Counted from the first letter of the stretch, positions 8,701-15,418 are shown. The stretch: 17,204 nucleotides of DNA from Candidatus Woesearchaeota archaeon (GCA_019323355.1 JAHWHI010000067.1:1-17204), one strand, 5' to 3'. Numbers and translations are program-made. The notes: a model not told the origin generated them from the letters alone.

Positions 8701-8710
8701 ATTTAAATAC
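8701..8710 (-). promoter_or_regulatory. TATA box for the DUF1189-like gene (leaderless)
   Basis: GTATTTAAAT on the minus strand is centred about 27 nt before the ATG at 8678. The alternative ATG at 8702 lies inside this box, which is why the shorter start is preferred. Confidence 0.5.
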
Positions 8711-8737
8711 TTTACTAAAATTTATGAACCACAGATA

Positions 8738-8747
8738 AATTTATAAA
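8738..8747 (+). promoter_or_regulatory. TATA box for the beta-helix surface protein gene
   Basis: AATTTATAAA is centred about 48 nt before the ATG at 8791, predicting a leader of about 20 nt. A purine-rich AAGGAAGG precedes the ATG. The promoter is divergent from the DUF1189-like promoter about 35 bp away. Confidence 0.55.
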
Positions 8748-8790
8748 TGACAAAACCCTTTTCTTTACAAAATCAAAGGAAGGATAAGAG

Positions 8791-10308
8791 ATGAGTAAAA
8801 GAGGTGGGATTAGTCAGACATCTGCGTATTATATGTTGTTGGTGCCAATAATCATAATCATTTTGATTCTTGGTGCATATCTCTATTTTACAAACCCGAC
8901 AATCACAGGGCTTTCACAATATGAGGATACTGAAGATTTCTACAAAGACCTTAACCTGCGTTTTGAAACTTCTTCAACATTCAACTTTGATCTTGGCCGT
9001 GTTCCGACTGCACTGCAGCTCGCTGGCTCTTTTGAAGAAGGGACTGTCGCAAGGGTCTACTATGTGAATGAAGGGAATAAATTTCTTATCCTGAACACAG
9101 AATCTCTTGAGAATGAGTTTGATTACACGTGTGCAGACACATGCGAGATCGAGACATTCAATGAGAATGTGATACTTTCTGTTGAGGTCGACTCTGGAGT
9201 GCTGATACTTGACAAGCTGAAATATTCTGCTTTTGTATCAGCTGGAAACAATCCTCCTGAATGGCGAGGCCGGACATCATTCTATGTTGACGGCATAACT
9301 AAATATGAGATCAATCTGGAGAATTTTTTCTATGATGTTGACAAGGATCCATTGACATATTCTATCCGGTCAAGAGAGAACCCTTTCAGTGCTTATATCT
9401 ACGGAAAAATATTGAGGATAACAACAAACTCAAGGAGCGGCGGAACGCACAGCATCCGTGTCATCGCATCTGACAAGAAAGATACAACAGATGTTTCATT
9501 GCAGATAAATGTCCTTGGCTTGGAGGAGTATGCTCCGAAAACAACTGCTTTTGATCCAGCCAAACTAACTTACACTGAATCATGCAGGGCGATCGAAGAG
9601 GATGGAAAAACAATAGTGCTTAAAGGCAATGCAAAATCATCAACAGGAAGCTGTTTCACAATAAATGCTGACAATGTTGTGTTTGACTGTGCCCAGAAAA
9701 TCATCTATGCAAATGAAGGGATAACTGTGAGCGGAGACAATATTGAGATTAAGAACTGCAAAATATATTCAAGGGCAAATGGAGTAACAGTTTCAGATTC
9801 TTCAAACCTGTACTTGCACGACAATAAGATATACAACAATGATGGCGCAGGAGTGATGCTGCAGAATATCTTCTCAGGAAGAATAATATCTAACGTGCTT
9901 GAGAATAACATGTTCGGTATCAGGCTGCTCACATCCAATGGATATAACGAGATAATGTCTAATACTTTCACAAAGAACAGGGCCTCTGGCCTGTTTGTCG
10001 GTGAGAGCAGCCAGGCTGTGATTGCAAAGAATATCTTTGATGACAACCTTATGTACGGCATATCTTTGTTCTCATCTAGCAATAACCTGCTTCAGGAGAA
10101 TACAGTATCTGGTTCTGAGAACGGTATGTCGATTGCTGCAGAGAGCAGGAACAATGACCTAATCTCTAATGATATAGAGGCTACAAAAGGAATATATTTT
10201 GAGAACAGCCAGTACAATAGTATAAGAAGCAACAAGATCAAGGGTGGAATCGAATATGATGATGCTTCTATACTGAATGCAGAATTAGACAATGTGCGTA
10301 TAAACTGA
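8791..10308 (+). CDS. Membrane-anchored right-handed beta-helix (NosD/PbH1-type) surface protein
   Basis: The 505-residue product has a short cytoplasmic N-terminus and one membrane helix (about 14-32), which looks like an uncleaved anchor. A beta-rich region follows, with a Cys114-Cys118 pair and a cadherin/dystroglycan-like module (about 153-243; YDVDKDPLTYSI and a closing LQINV). Residues about 260-500 are a right-handed parallel beta-helix: short turns of N-x-I/V followed by a glycine (NGVTVSDSSNLYLHDNKI, AGVMLQNIF, FGIRLLTSN, SGLFVGESS, YGISLFSSS) repeat every 22-24 residues, as in PbH1/NosD proteins. Such folds bind or cleave polysaccharides or act as adhesins. No catalytic set can be pointed to, so a binding role is as likely as an enzyme. 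Stops TGA and TAA are in tandem. It converges on the membrane winged-helix gene with a 4-bp gap. Confidence 0.85.
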   Translation: MSKRGGISQTSAYYMLLVPIIIIILILGAYLYFTNPTITGLSQYEDTEDFYKDLNLRFETSSTFNFDLGRVPTALQLAGSFEEGTVARVYYVNEGNKFLILNTESLENEFDYTCADTCEIETFNENVILSVEVDSGVLILDKLKYSAFVSAGNNPPEWRGRTSFYVDGITKYEINLENFFYDVDKDPLTYSIRSRENPFSAYIYGKILRITTNSRSGGTHSIRVIASDKKDTTDVSLQINVLGLEEYAPKTTAFDPAKLTYTESCRAIEEDGKTIVLKGNAKSSTGSCFTINADNVVFDCAQKIIYANEGITVSGDNIEIKNCKIYSRANGVTVSDSSNLYLHDNKIYNNDGAGVMLQNIFSGRIISNVLENNMFGIRLLTSNGYNEIMSNTFTKNRASGLFVGESSQAVIAKNIFDDNLMYGISLFSSSNNLLQENTVSGSENGMSIAAESRNNDLISNDIEATKGIYFENSQYNSIRSNKIKGGIEYDDASILNAELDNVRIN

Positions 10309-10312
10309 TAAT

Positions 10313-11032
10313 TTATTCGTTATAGATGATTATGTTTCCTCTTCCTTTCTTTATCTTCCTGATCTTTCCTTTTGTCTCAAGCTCTGTTAGCACCAAAGAG
10401 ATCTTAGCTTCTGAAGACGGGAACTCATTCCTTATGTCTTTCTGTGTTGTCCTTTCCTGTTTTTTGATGAATTCCAGTACTTTCTCTGCCTCGCCTTTGA
10501 CAATCATCTCCTTTTTTTTCCGATCTTCCTTCACTTCTTTGACTTTTGTCTCTATCTTCTTCATGCGTTTCATCCATACATAGACCAGGGCAAGGAACAC
10601 GAACAGTATGACAATGCCTATCCAGTTGAACCCTTCTTTTACTTTAAGCTCAAGGAAAGTAGGTTCGACATCTGTAAGAACCTGTTCTGTCTCCAGGAAC
10701 AATAGCTCTTCTTCTGCAATCGATTCGAACAATACAAGGTCAAAGACATATGCTTTCTCCTCTGTTATGTCAATGCTCTCTGTCACAGAACTCACGAGCT
10801 TGCCTTCTTCGTCATAGAATCTTGCACTGATATTGTAAGTTCCAAGGCCGACCTCAAAATAATACTCTCCGTTTTCAGTGATGTCTTTCTCAGCACCTAG
10901 TGTCACAAAGGCGTTATCCACCTTCTTCAGGGAATAGTCATATACTGTCCCATGGAGAGTTGCTGCTGAAGCAAGATTGACAGCTATTAATAATAGGCAT
11001 ATAAGCAGTCCAATTTTCAGTGCTTTCCTCAT
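10313..11032 (-). CDS. Membrane-tethered winged-helix protein with extracellular beta domain
   Basis: The 239-residue product has a signal peptide (1-23, ending ASA) and an extracytoplasmic beta-sandwich (about 25-100) like carboxypeptidase-regulatory or transthyretin-like domains (LHGTVYDYS...VDNAFVTLG...GTYNISARF). An acidic spacer, one membrane helix (about 137-153) and a basic coil (154-182) follow. The C-terminus (about 182-239) is a winged helix: KVLEFIKKQE..TQKDI, then SEAKISLVLTELETKGKIRKI, then a GRGNIIIYN wing. This layout matches predicted membrane-associated transcriptional regulators known in archaea (COG2512-like). It could sense a ligand or envelope state outside and bind DNA inside. 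Its targets are not known; it converges on a surface-protein gene and stands divergent to another. A TATA box 26 nt upstream suggests a leaderless mRNA. Confidence 0.82.
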   Translation of the reverse strand: MRKALKIGLLICLLLIAVNLASAATLHGTVYDYSLKKVDNAFVTLGAEKDITENGEYYFEVGLGTYNISARFYDEEGKLVSSVTESIDITEEKAYVFDLVLFESIAEEELLFLETEQVLTDVEPTFLELKVKEGFNWIGIVILFVFLALVYVWMKRMKKIETKVKEVKEDRKKKEMIVKGEAEKVLEFIKKQERTTQKDIRNEFPSSEAKISLVLTELETKGKIRKIKKGRGNIIIYNE

Positions 11033-11053
11033 ATTAATCTAATATACGGGTTG

Positions 11054-11063
11054 TATATAAAAA
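11054..11063 (-). promoter_or_regulatory. TATA box for the membrane winged-helix gene (leaderless)
   Basis: TTTTTATATA on the minus strand is centred about 26 nt before the ATG at 11032, so the transcript should begin at the start codon. Confidence 0.55.
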
Positions 11064-11119
11064 GATTATTGTTCTTTAACTCTTTTTTTGCCAAAATAAA
11101 GTCCGTTTTGGCCTCCTTT

Positions 11120-11158
11120 AAGCATTAGCTGAAGATATGAAGTTTTGTAAAGCATTAG
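11120..11158. repeat. Direct repeat AAGCATTAG, two copies 30 bp apart
   Basis: AAGCATTAG occurs at 11120-11128 and 11150-11158, a spacing of 30 bp or about three helical turns. It lies in the non-coding interval upstream of a TATA box, so it could be paired protein-binding sites. This is inference from spacing and location only. Confidence 0.4.
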
Positions 11159-11201
11159 AAACTTTATCCTTGCTTCTACATTAACACTTTAGCAAGTTTC
11201 T
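11157..11201. promoter_or_regulatory. Inverted repeat AGAAACTT/AAGTTTCT abutting a TATA box
   Basis: AGAAACTT (11157-11164) and its exact reverse complement AAGTTTCT (11194-11201) flank 29 bp, and the right arm runs into the TATA box at 11200-11210. It is placed like an operator for the following promoter. A weaker alternative pairing (CTTGCT with AGCAAG) lies within it. Confidence 0.35.
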
Positions 11202-11210
11202 ATATAAATA
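11200..11210 (+). promoter_or_regulatory. TATA box upstream of the non-coding RNA candidate
   Basis: CTATATAAATA predicts a start point near 11231. No open reading frame of note begins there before the coiled-coil gene at 11377, which has a TATA box of its own. Confidence 0.5.
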
Positions 11211-11230
11211 ACATTCGCCATACTAACTGG

Positions 11231-11325
11231 TATCACAAAGCCAAAAACAAATGCCTAGAATCCCTGTTTCACTCGCCCTATACGGGCGGTGTCACAGGCC
11301 CCTTCGAAGCCTGGCTTTGGGATAA
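11231..11325 (+). ncRNA. Candidate structured RNA or long 5' leader
   Basis: The segment begins where the TATA box at 11200 predicts a transcript and ends before the next TATA box. It can fold into a long rod. CAAAGCCA (11236-11243) pairs with TGGCTTTG (11312-11319), closing the structure. Inside, CCTGT (11263-11267) pairs with ACAGG (11294-11298), CAC (11270-11272) with GTG (11289-11291), and CGCCC (11274-11278) with GGGCG (11284-11288) around a 5-nt loop. The GC-rich stems stand out from the AT-rich flanks. It matches no RNA family I recognise: it is not a tRNA, and box H/ACA spacing is wrong. It may be a small RNA, or the leader of the coiled-coil gene from an upstream promoter. The rest of the 11033-11376 gap holds the repeats and TATA boxes listed and no gene I can see. 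Confidence 0.35.
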
Positions 11326-11335
11326 ATTTTTATAT
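11326..11335 (+). promoter_or_regulatory. TATA box for the acidic coiled-coil gene
   Basis: TTTTTATAT lies about 46 nt before the ATG at 11377 and predicts a leader of about 20 nt, which would hold the GGAGG at 11363-11367. Confidence 0.55.
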
Positions 11336-11362
11336 CCATTAGGATTGAAAAACAAAAGATAC

Positions 11363-11367
11363 GGAGG
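11363..11367 (+). promoter_or_regulatory. Shine-Dalgarno site of the coiled-coil gene
   Basis: GGAGG lies 9 nt before the ATG at 11377 and fixes that start, which also begins a clear signal peptide. Confidence 0.75.
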
Positions 11368-11376
11368 TTAAGAACA

Positions 11377-12891
11377 ATGGGGAAAAAATTATTTGCATTA
11401 TTGGTTCTAGCCCTATTCATCTTTGCAATGGTTCCATTAGTTACAGCTGAGAGCGGCCGTACAAATGGCCGGACAGTTGACACAGAGGACACTGTTGACG
11501 CAGATGTAGAGGATGCAGAAGAACCAGAAAAAGTGCGTACACGTGAAGAGGCAGAAGTCAAAGAGCGTGTTACAGAAAGAATAGGAGAGAAAGCAGAAGA
11601 CGCAAAACGCACTATGGAAGAAAAGACAGAAAAAGTACGTGAGCGTTTTGAACAGCTTTCTGATAAACAGAAAGAACGGTTCCAGAAACTGCAGGAATAC
11701 AAGCAAAGGACTCTTGATAAGCTGAGTGATAATCGGCTGACAAAAGCAGCTGGACTTACAGAAGAACAGCTTGAGAAGCTTGCAGCTCTTGACAGAGCAA
11801 GAGTCAAGAAATATCTTGATATGAAGGAAGACAAGCTGAAAGCAAGTCTTGAAAAGCTTGAGCTTAAGAAAGTCAAGAAAGAGGAGCAGTTCAAGAAAAG
11901 AGTTGTTTCTGCTGCAAAGCAGAAAGAATTGAAGAAACAGTTGCAGGCAGCTGGCGAAGAGTTTGCAGAAGACCAGGAAGCATACCAGGAGATGAAGCAG
12001 AAATTCATCCAGGCAAAAGAAAGATTGCAGGAATGCGAAGGTTCTGAGACTGCAGAGTGCGCTCAAATCCGTGAGGAAGCGAACGAACGAGCAAGAGAAT
12101 TCCTGAAAACAGGTCTTGAGACTGCAAAAGGACAGCTTGAGAAGATCAAGCTTCGTGTTGAAGAATCAGAAGATCTTTCTGAAGAAGAAGCTGAAGCTAT
12201 CATAGAGCAGGCTGAAGAAGACATGGAAGCTTTAGAGGATCTTGAAGAGCAGGTTGATTCAGCTGAGACAAAAGAAGAGATAAAAGCAGCTGCTGAAAGG
12301 ATCGAGAACAGATGGAAAAAGGTAAAGGAGAAGGCTAAGCGAAATGCTGGTCGTGTAATCCATGCAAAGGTCGGTGAGATAATCAAGAGGAGCGAATCCC
12401 TTGAGCGAAAACTTGACCGGACCCTGGCAAGAATGGAGGACAAAGGCCTTTCAGTAGAGAATCTTGACGCAAAAGTTGAAGAGTTCAGCGGATATGTTGA
12501 TTCAGCTCGTGAGAAATTCACCGAAGCACGTGAACTGCTTGCAACTGGCGAAGAGACAGACACTGCAAAAGCTCTTGTACGAGAAGCGCATGACCTATTG
12601 AAGAGCGCTAACACTGTCCTTATGGGCATTGTGCGTGACATCCACGGTGCTGGTGAAGAGATCGAAGAAGAACCAGCAGAAGTGACAGTTGTCGAAGATA
12701 CCGAAGATGAAGACGTTCCAGTTCCAGAAGTCGAAGACGATGAAGATGACATGGAAGAAGTCGAAGAGACTGTAGACGAAGAAGAAGAGGAAGAAGAAGT
12801 AGAAGAGACTGAAGACGACGAAGATGATATGGAAGACGACGAAGATGAGGACGATGAACAGGACGAAGAAGAATCTTCAGATGAGGAGTAA
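11377..12891 (+). CDS. Secreted acidic coiled-coil protein
   Basis: The 504-residue product has a signal peptide (about 1-24, basic start, hydrophobic core, ending VTA) and no other membrane segment. From about 50 to 425 it is nearly all helix, very rich in Glu, Lys, Ala and Arg, with long coiled-coil stretches. Two cysteines, Cys220 and Cys228, lie seven residues apart around a GSE turn and could form a helix-hairpin disulfide. The last 75 or so residues (about 428-504) are almost wholly Asp and Glu with a few Val/Pro, a polyanionic tail. No family is recognised; a structural, spacer or cation-binding role outside the cell is inference. The gene has a strong Shine-Dalgarno site and its own TATA box. 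A 69-residue lipoprotein begins 14 nt after the stop, so the two likely form an operon. Confidence 0.8.
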   Translation: MGKKLFALLVLALFIFAMVPLVTAESGRTNGRTVDTEDTVDADVEDAEEPEKVRTREEAEVKERVTERIGEKAEDAKRTMEEKTEKVRERFEQLSDKQKERFQKLQEYKQRTLDKLSDNRLTKAAGLTEEQLEKLAALDRARVKKYLDMKEDKLKASLEKLELKKVKKEEQFKKRVVSAAKQKELKKQLQAAGEEFAEDQEAYQEMKQKFIQAKERLQECEGSETAECAQIREEANERAREFLKTGLETAKGQLEKIKLRVEESEDLSEEEAEAIIEQAEEDMEALEDLEEQVDSAETKEEIKAAAERIENRWKKVKEKAKRNAGRVIHAKVGEIIKRSESLERKLDRTLARMEDKGLSVENLDAKVEEFSGYVDSAREKFTEARELLATGEETDTAKALVREAHDLLKSANTVLMGIVRDIHGAGEEIEEEPAEVTVVEDTEDEDVPVPEVEDDEDDMEEVEETVDEEEEEEEVEETEDDEDDMEDDEDEDDEQDEEESSDEE

Positions 12892-12896
12892 GGAGG
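12892..12896 (+). promoter_or_regulatory. Shine-Dalgarno site of the small lipoprotein gene
   Basis: GGAGG follows directly on the TAA of the coiled-coil gene and lies 9 nt before the ATG at 12906. This supports translation of this very short gene from the same mRNA. Confidence 0.72.
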
Positions 12897-12905
12897 TTTG
12901 ATAGA

Positions 12906-13115
12906 ATGAGGCACAAAATTTTGGCTTTGGTTTTCATCCTCCTGATAGGGACTTTGGTGATTTCAGGATGTGCAAAGGCTCCCGCAGAGGGATCAATTGC
13001 GCCTGACAACGAAGTCGAGGTTCAAGAGGCATCTGAAGACGTTGCGCAACTAGAACAGGATCTTGATGTCGACCAGGTCGACCTTGAGATCGCGTCGTTG
13101 TTCGAAGATTATTGA
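12906..13115 (+). CDS. Small acidic lipoprotein, partner of the coiled-coil protein
   Basis: The 69-residue product has a hydrophobic N-terminus (5-19) and a lipobox ISGC, with Cys22 as the predicted lipidated residue. The mature part is only about 48 residues. It starts with a flexible Ala/Pro/Gly stretch and ends in an acidic segment (about 38-69) with regularly spaced Leu/Val/Ile, which could be an amphipathic helix (VAQLEQDLDVDQVDLEI). There is no recognised domain. It follows the secreted coiled-coil gene by 14 nt with a strong GGAGG. The simplest inference is that it is a membrane tether that binds the soluble coiled-coil protein by helix packing, but nothing in the sequence proves this. 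A T-rich region follows. Confidence 0.78.
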   Translation: MRHKILALVFILLIGTLVISGCAKAPAEGSIAPDNEVEVQEASEDVAQLEQDLDVDQVDLEIASLFEDY

Positions 13116-13148
13116 TTTTTTATTTTTTTATTTTTGATTTTATTTTTT
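13114..13148 (+). terminator. T-rich terminator after the coiled-coil/lipoprotein operon
   Basis: Directly after the stop come several runs of five to seven T separated by single A or GA, with no hairpin. This suits archaeal oligo-T termination. It may also serve as a weak AT-rich promoter for the gene at 13153. Confidence 0.55.
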
Positions 13149-13152
13149 GAAA

Positions 13153-13500
13153 ATGGCAGACGAAGAAAAAAGAGAGCAGATGAACAGGTTAGTTAATCAA
13201 TCTAATTTTCTTAATGTCAAGAGTTCCCAGGTAGAGAAAGATATTGATACTTTCATGGACAGGTTTGATGCTGAGAACAGGAATATCCAAAGGAAGATGT
13301 CTGAGCTGAAGCAGAAGATAGATTCCACAAGCAAGAATATTGAAGATACCAAAGAGCATATGAAAGCTGTCATCAAAGAGATGCAGAGCCTTGCCAGCAC
13401 TGGCGATCTCCAGATCCTGAAGACCAAATTAGAGAAATGGAACCCTTCGGATCTTATCACTATTTCTGAATTCATAAAGCAGATGGAAGAGGACCTGTAG
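13153..13500 (+). CDS. Small cytoplasmic coiled-coil protein, unknown function
   Basis: The 115-residue product starts at ATG 13153 (MADEEKREQ); a TTG two codons earlier is less likely. It is hydrophilic and helical. A heptad-like coiled coil runs from about 10 to 80 with many Gln, Asn and Lys. A short C-terminal helical part follows the break LEKWNPSDLITI, and the protein ends EEDL. No signal peptide, cysteine or catalytic motif is visible and no family is recognised. The start has no Shine-Dalgarno site, and AT-rich DNA lies about 26 nt upstream, so a leaderless mRNA is possible. It ends with TAG, and the sppA gene lies 51 nt downstream in the same frame with its own TATA box and ribosome site. 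A functional link to SppA is only positional. Confidence 0.72.
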   Translation: MADEEKREQMNRLVNQSNFLNVKSSQVEKDIDTFMDRFDAENRNIQRKMSELKQKIDSTSKNIEDTKEHMKAVIKEMQSLASTGDLQILKTKLEKWNPSDLITISEFIKQMEEDL

Positions 13501-13507
13501 GCAAACA

Positions 13508-13515
13508 TTTTTATA
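13508..13515 (+). promoter_or_regulatory. TATA box for the SppA gene
   Basis: TTTTTATA predicts a start point near 13538, just before a GAGGTGG ribosome site (13539-13545) and the GTG at 13552. This excludes the upstream in-frame TTG at 13519 as the start. Confidence 0.55.
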
Positions 13516-13551
13516 CCTTTGAGTTCTTACAAAGGACAGAGGTGGTGTATA

Positions 13552-14487
13552 GTGGAAAGATCATTACTTATTGGGCTCATTGTCCTTGCTGTCATTATTA
13601 TCTTAAGTTTTCTAATCGCATTGTTCGTATTCACATTGCCAAAAGACGGAGGCATAAGCCTGACAGGCGAGAATGTGCAGGTCATTGAGATCAAAGGTCC
13701 TATACAGGCTGAGAAGACAGCGTCCATCTTGGGGGGGACTAAAGTCGCAGCTTCAACAGTGCTTGTTGAAGAGCTGAAAAAGGCAAAAGACAATCCTTCT
13801 ATCAAGGCTGTTGTGCTTGAGATAAATTCTCCAGGCGGAACAGTTGTAGCTTCAAAAGAGATTGGAAACGCTATCAAAGAGCTGAAAAAAGAAAAGCCTA
13901 CAGTCGCATGGATCCGTGAAGTCGGAGCGTCAGGAGGATACTGGATCGCATCCTGTACAGACTGGATTGTTGCAGATGAACTATCAGTCACAGGCTCTAT
14001 CGGTGTTGTCGGTTCTATTCTTAGTTTTGAAGGTCTTCTGGACAGGTACAATATAACATACCAGCAGCTGATCTCTGGCAAATACAAGGATGCTGGTTCT
14101 CCATTCAGGGACATGACTCCTCAGGAGACAGCACTGTTCCAGGAAAGATTAGATATTATCCATGACGCATTCATCAGGGAAGTCTCTAACAACAGGAACA
14201 TTGAATACAACAAGGTCAAGGAGATGGCGACTGGAATGTTCTATCTGGGCGGCCAGGCAAAGAATCTTGGTCTTGTGGACGAGCTGGGCGGAAAAACAGA
14301 AGTCGAGAATTATATGAAGAAAAGATTGAACGCAGAAAAGATAAACTTCATCCAGAAGAAAAAGACAGTTGGTCTGTTTGACATCCTTACTCAGGGAATG
14401 TCAGAGGCATCCTTCAACATGGGGCGAGGTCTTGCTTATGAGTTGAAGCAGACCCGTGTCAGCAATGAAGTGCAGCTGCTTATCTAA
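13552..14487 (+). CDS. sppA: Signal peptide peptidase SppA (S49 family)
   Basis: The 311-residue product has an N-terminal membrane helix (about 5-29) and a single S49 peptidase domain outside the membrane. It carries LEINSPGG (89-96), the nucleophile Ser127 in GASGGYW, and the general-base Lys179 in GKYKD. The Ser-Lys distance of 52 residues equals that of the short, B. subtilis-like SppA (Ser147/Lys199). VTGSIGVVGS (146-155) is also conserved. The family cleaves leftover signal peptides in the membrane and can trim misfolded membrane proteins. The single-domain length is usual for archaea and Gram-positive bacteria; E. coli SppA is a tandem version. The GTG start is chosen from GAGGTGG just upstream and the TATA box position. 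The 3' end overlaps the convergent exchanger by 8 bp. Confidence 0.93.
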   Translation: MERSLLIGLIVLAVIIILSFLIALFVFTLPKDGGISLTGENVQVIEIKGPIQAEKTASILGGTKVAASTVLVEELKKAKDNPSIKAVVLEINSPGGTVVASKEIGNAIKELKKEKPTVAWIREVGASGGYWIASCTDWIVADELSVTGSIGVVGSILSFEGLLDRYNITYQQLISGKYKDAGSPFRDMTPQETALFQERLDIIHDAFIREVSNNRNIEYNKVKEMATGMFYLGGQAKNLGLVDELGGKTEVENYMKKRLNAEKINFIQKKKTVGLFDILTQGMSEASFNMGRGLAYELKQTRVSNEVQLLI

Positions 14488-15415
14488 GAAGTATAGTTCC
14501 GATTACAAATGCTGCATAGGTCGCCAATAGCAGGACACCTTGCGGCCATGTTATTCTCTTGAAACTAAAGAAGATGATTCCTAGTGTGATCACTGATACC
14601 ATCATGATTCCAGAGAAAAGAAAATCTCCCATCACAATCGTAACAGGATTTATTACAGCAACGATTCCTAGGATCAATGTAAGGTTTGTCACACAGGAAC
14701 CGAATGTTGTTCCGAACGCGACTTTTGCATGTCCTTTAAGCGTGCTTTTTATCTCCACTACCAGTTCAGGTACAGTTGTTCCTATTGACAGGAATATTAA
14801 TCCCATAAGATAGAGCGGGATCTTCAATATATCTCCTATGTTTACTAACGAGACAACAAGCAGTTTTGCGAATAACAACAATGCTGCCAGGCATCCTCCG
14901 AACACAACAATGTTCTGCCATATCTTCCTGAACTTTACATCGTGCTTCAGCTTTGATTCTTTTCCCTCTTTGATCCACATTATTGCCAGATACGCTCCAT
15001 AGGCAACCAGTAAGATGATTCCATCGATTCGCGAAAGTCTTGTATCGATAGCTAAGATGACAGGAAGGATGACCAACCCCCACACTAGAAACGATTTGTA
15101 GTGGCTTTTTTCCTTGATATCTATTTTTCTCGACACAACAACCATTATTCCGAGAACTACAGCAACAACAATGATGCAAGCTCCGATCAGATCCCCTAGA
15201 ATCAGCGCGTTCTGGTCAGCAGTTGCTGCCATGATCCCTGTTGACAGTTCTGGAAGAGAAGTTCCTAACGAAACTACCAAGAAACCGACAACATATTCTG
15301 AGACTCCAGTCTTCTTTGCATAATCCATGACAGAGAATATCGCATAATCCGCAGCTTTGGAAATAAGATAGACGCAAGCAACTGCAATAAGTATGTAAAA
15401 GATTAATGGATTCAT
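14480..15415 (-). CDS. CaCA-family (sodium/calcium-exchanger-like) cation antiporter
   Basis: The 311-residue product is highly hydrophobic, about ten membrane helices in two halves joined by a charged loop (about 148-165). Each half carries an alpha-repeat. The first is SLGTSLPE (49-56) with GDLIGACIIV (74-83); the second is SIGTTVPE (210-217) with GTTFGSCVTN (235-244). The two repeat glutamates, Glu56 and Glu217, match the ion-site glutamates of NCX_Mj. The residues matching its Ser77 and Asn81 are Ala79 and Val83, and its Asp240 is Asn244 (alignment from memory). The ion site is thus less polar in the first repeat, so ion specificity may differ from Na+/Ca2+ exchange. An AGAGGTGA ribosome site precedes the ATG. 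The gene lies 14 nt downstream of tRNA-Pro on the same strand and may share its promoter. Confidence 0.88.
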   Translation of the reverse strand: MNPLIFYILIAVACVYLISKAADYAIFSVMDYAKKTGVSEYVVGFLVVSLGTSLPELSTGIMAATADQNALILGDLIGACIIVVAVVLGIMVVVSRKIDIKEKSHYKSFLVWGLVILPVILAIDTRLSRIDGIILLVAYGAYLAIMWIKEGKESKLKHDVKFRKIWQNIVVFGGCLAALLLFAKLLVVSLVNIGDILKIPLYLMGLIFLSIGTTVPELVVEIKSTLKGHAKVAFGTTFGSCVTNLTLILGIVAVINPVTIVMGDFLFSGIMMVSVITLGIIFFSFKRITWPQGVLLLATYAAFVIGTILLR

Positions 15416-15418
15416 CTG

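Noticed and set aside
8187..8702. Start of the DUF1189-like gene at the ATG at 8702
   Set aside because: That ATG lies in the TATA box, and the extra residues (PFGCISS) are not family-like. ATG 8678 sits at the predicted start point.
11236..11319. tRNA-like or box H/ACA RNA reading of the foldable segment
   Set aside because: The length and closing stem resemble a tRNA, and TTCGAA occurs near the 3' side, but no T-arm or anticodon arm pairs. As H/ACA, an ATA lies after the closing stem, but the distance from it to the upper stem is about 24 nt, not the usual 14-16, and no K-turn is clear.
12063..12914. Minus-strand Ser-rich open frame opposite the acidic coiled-coil gene
   Set aside because: The poly-Ser translation is simply the complement of Glu/Asp codons; there is no initiation signal.
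13498..13554. Read-through of the TAG at 13498 to fuse the coiled coil to SppA
   Set aside because: The 17 codons between would include a TATA box and a ribosome site, SppA has its own GTG start with a normal membrane helix, and TAG is used as an ordinary stop elsewhere.
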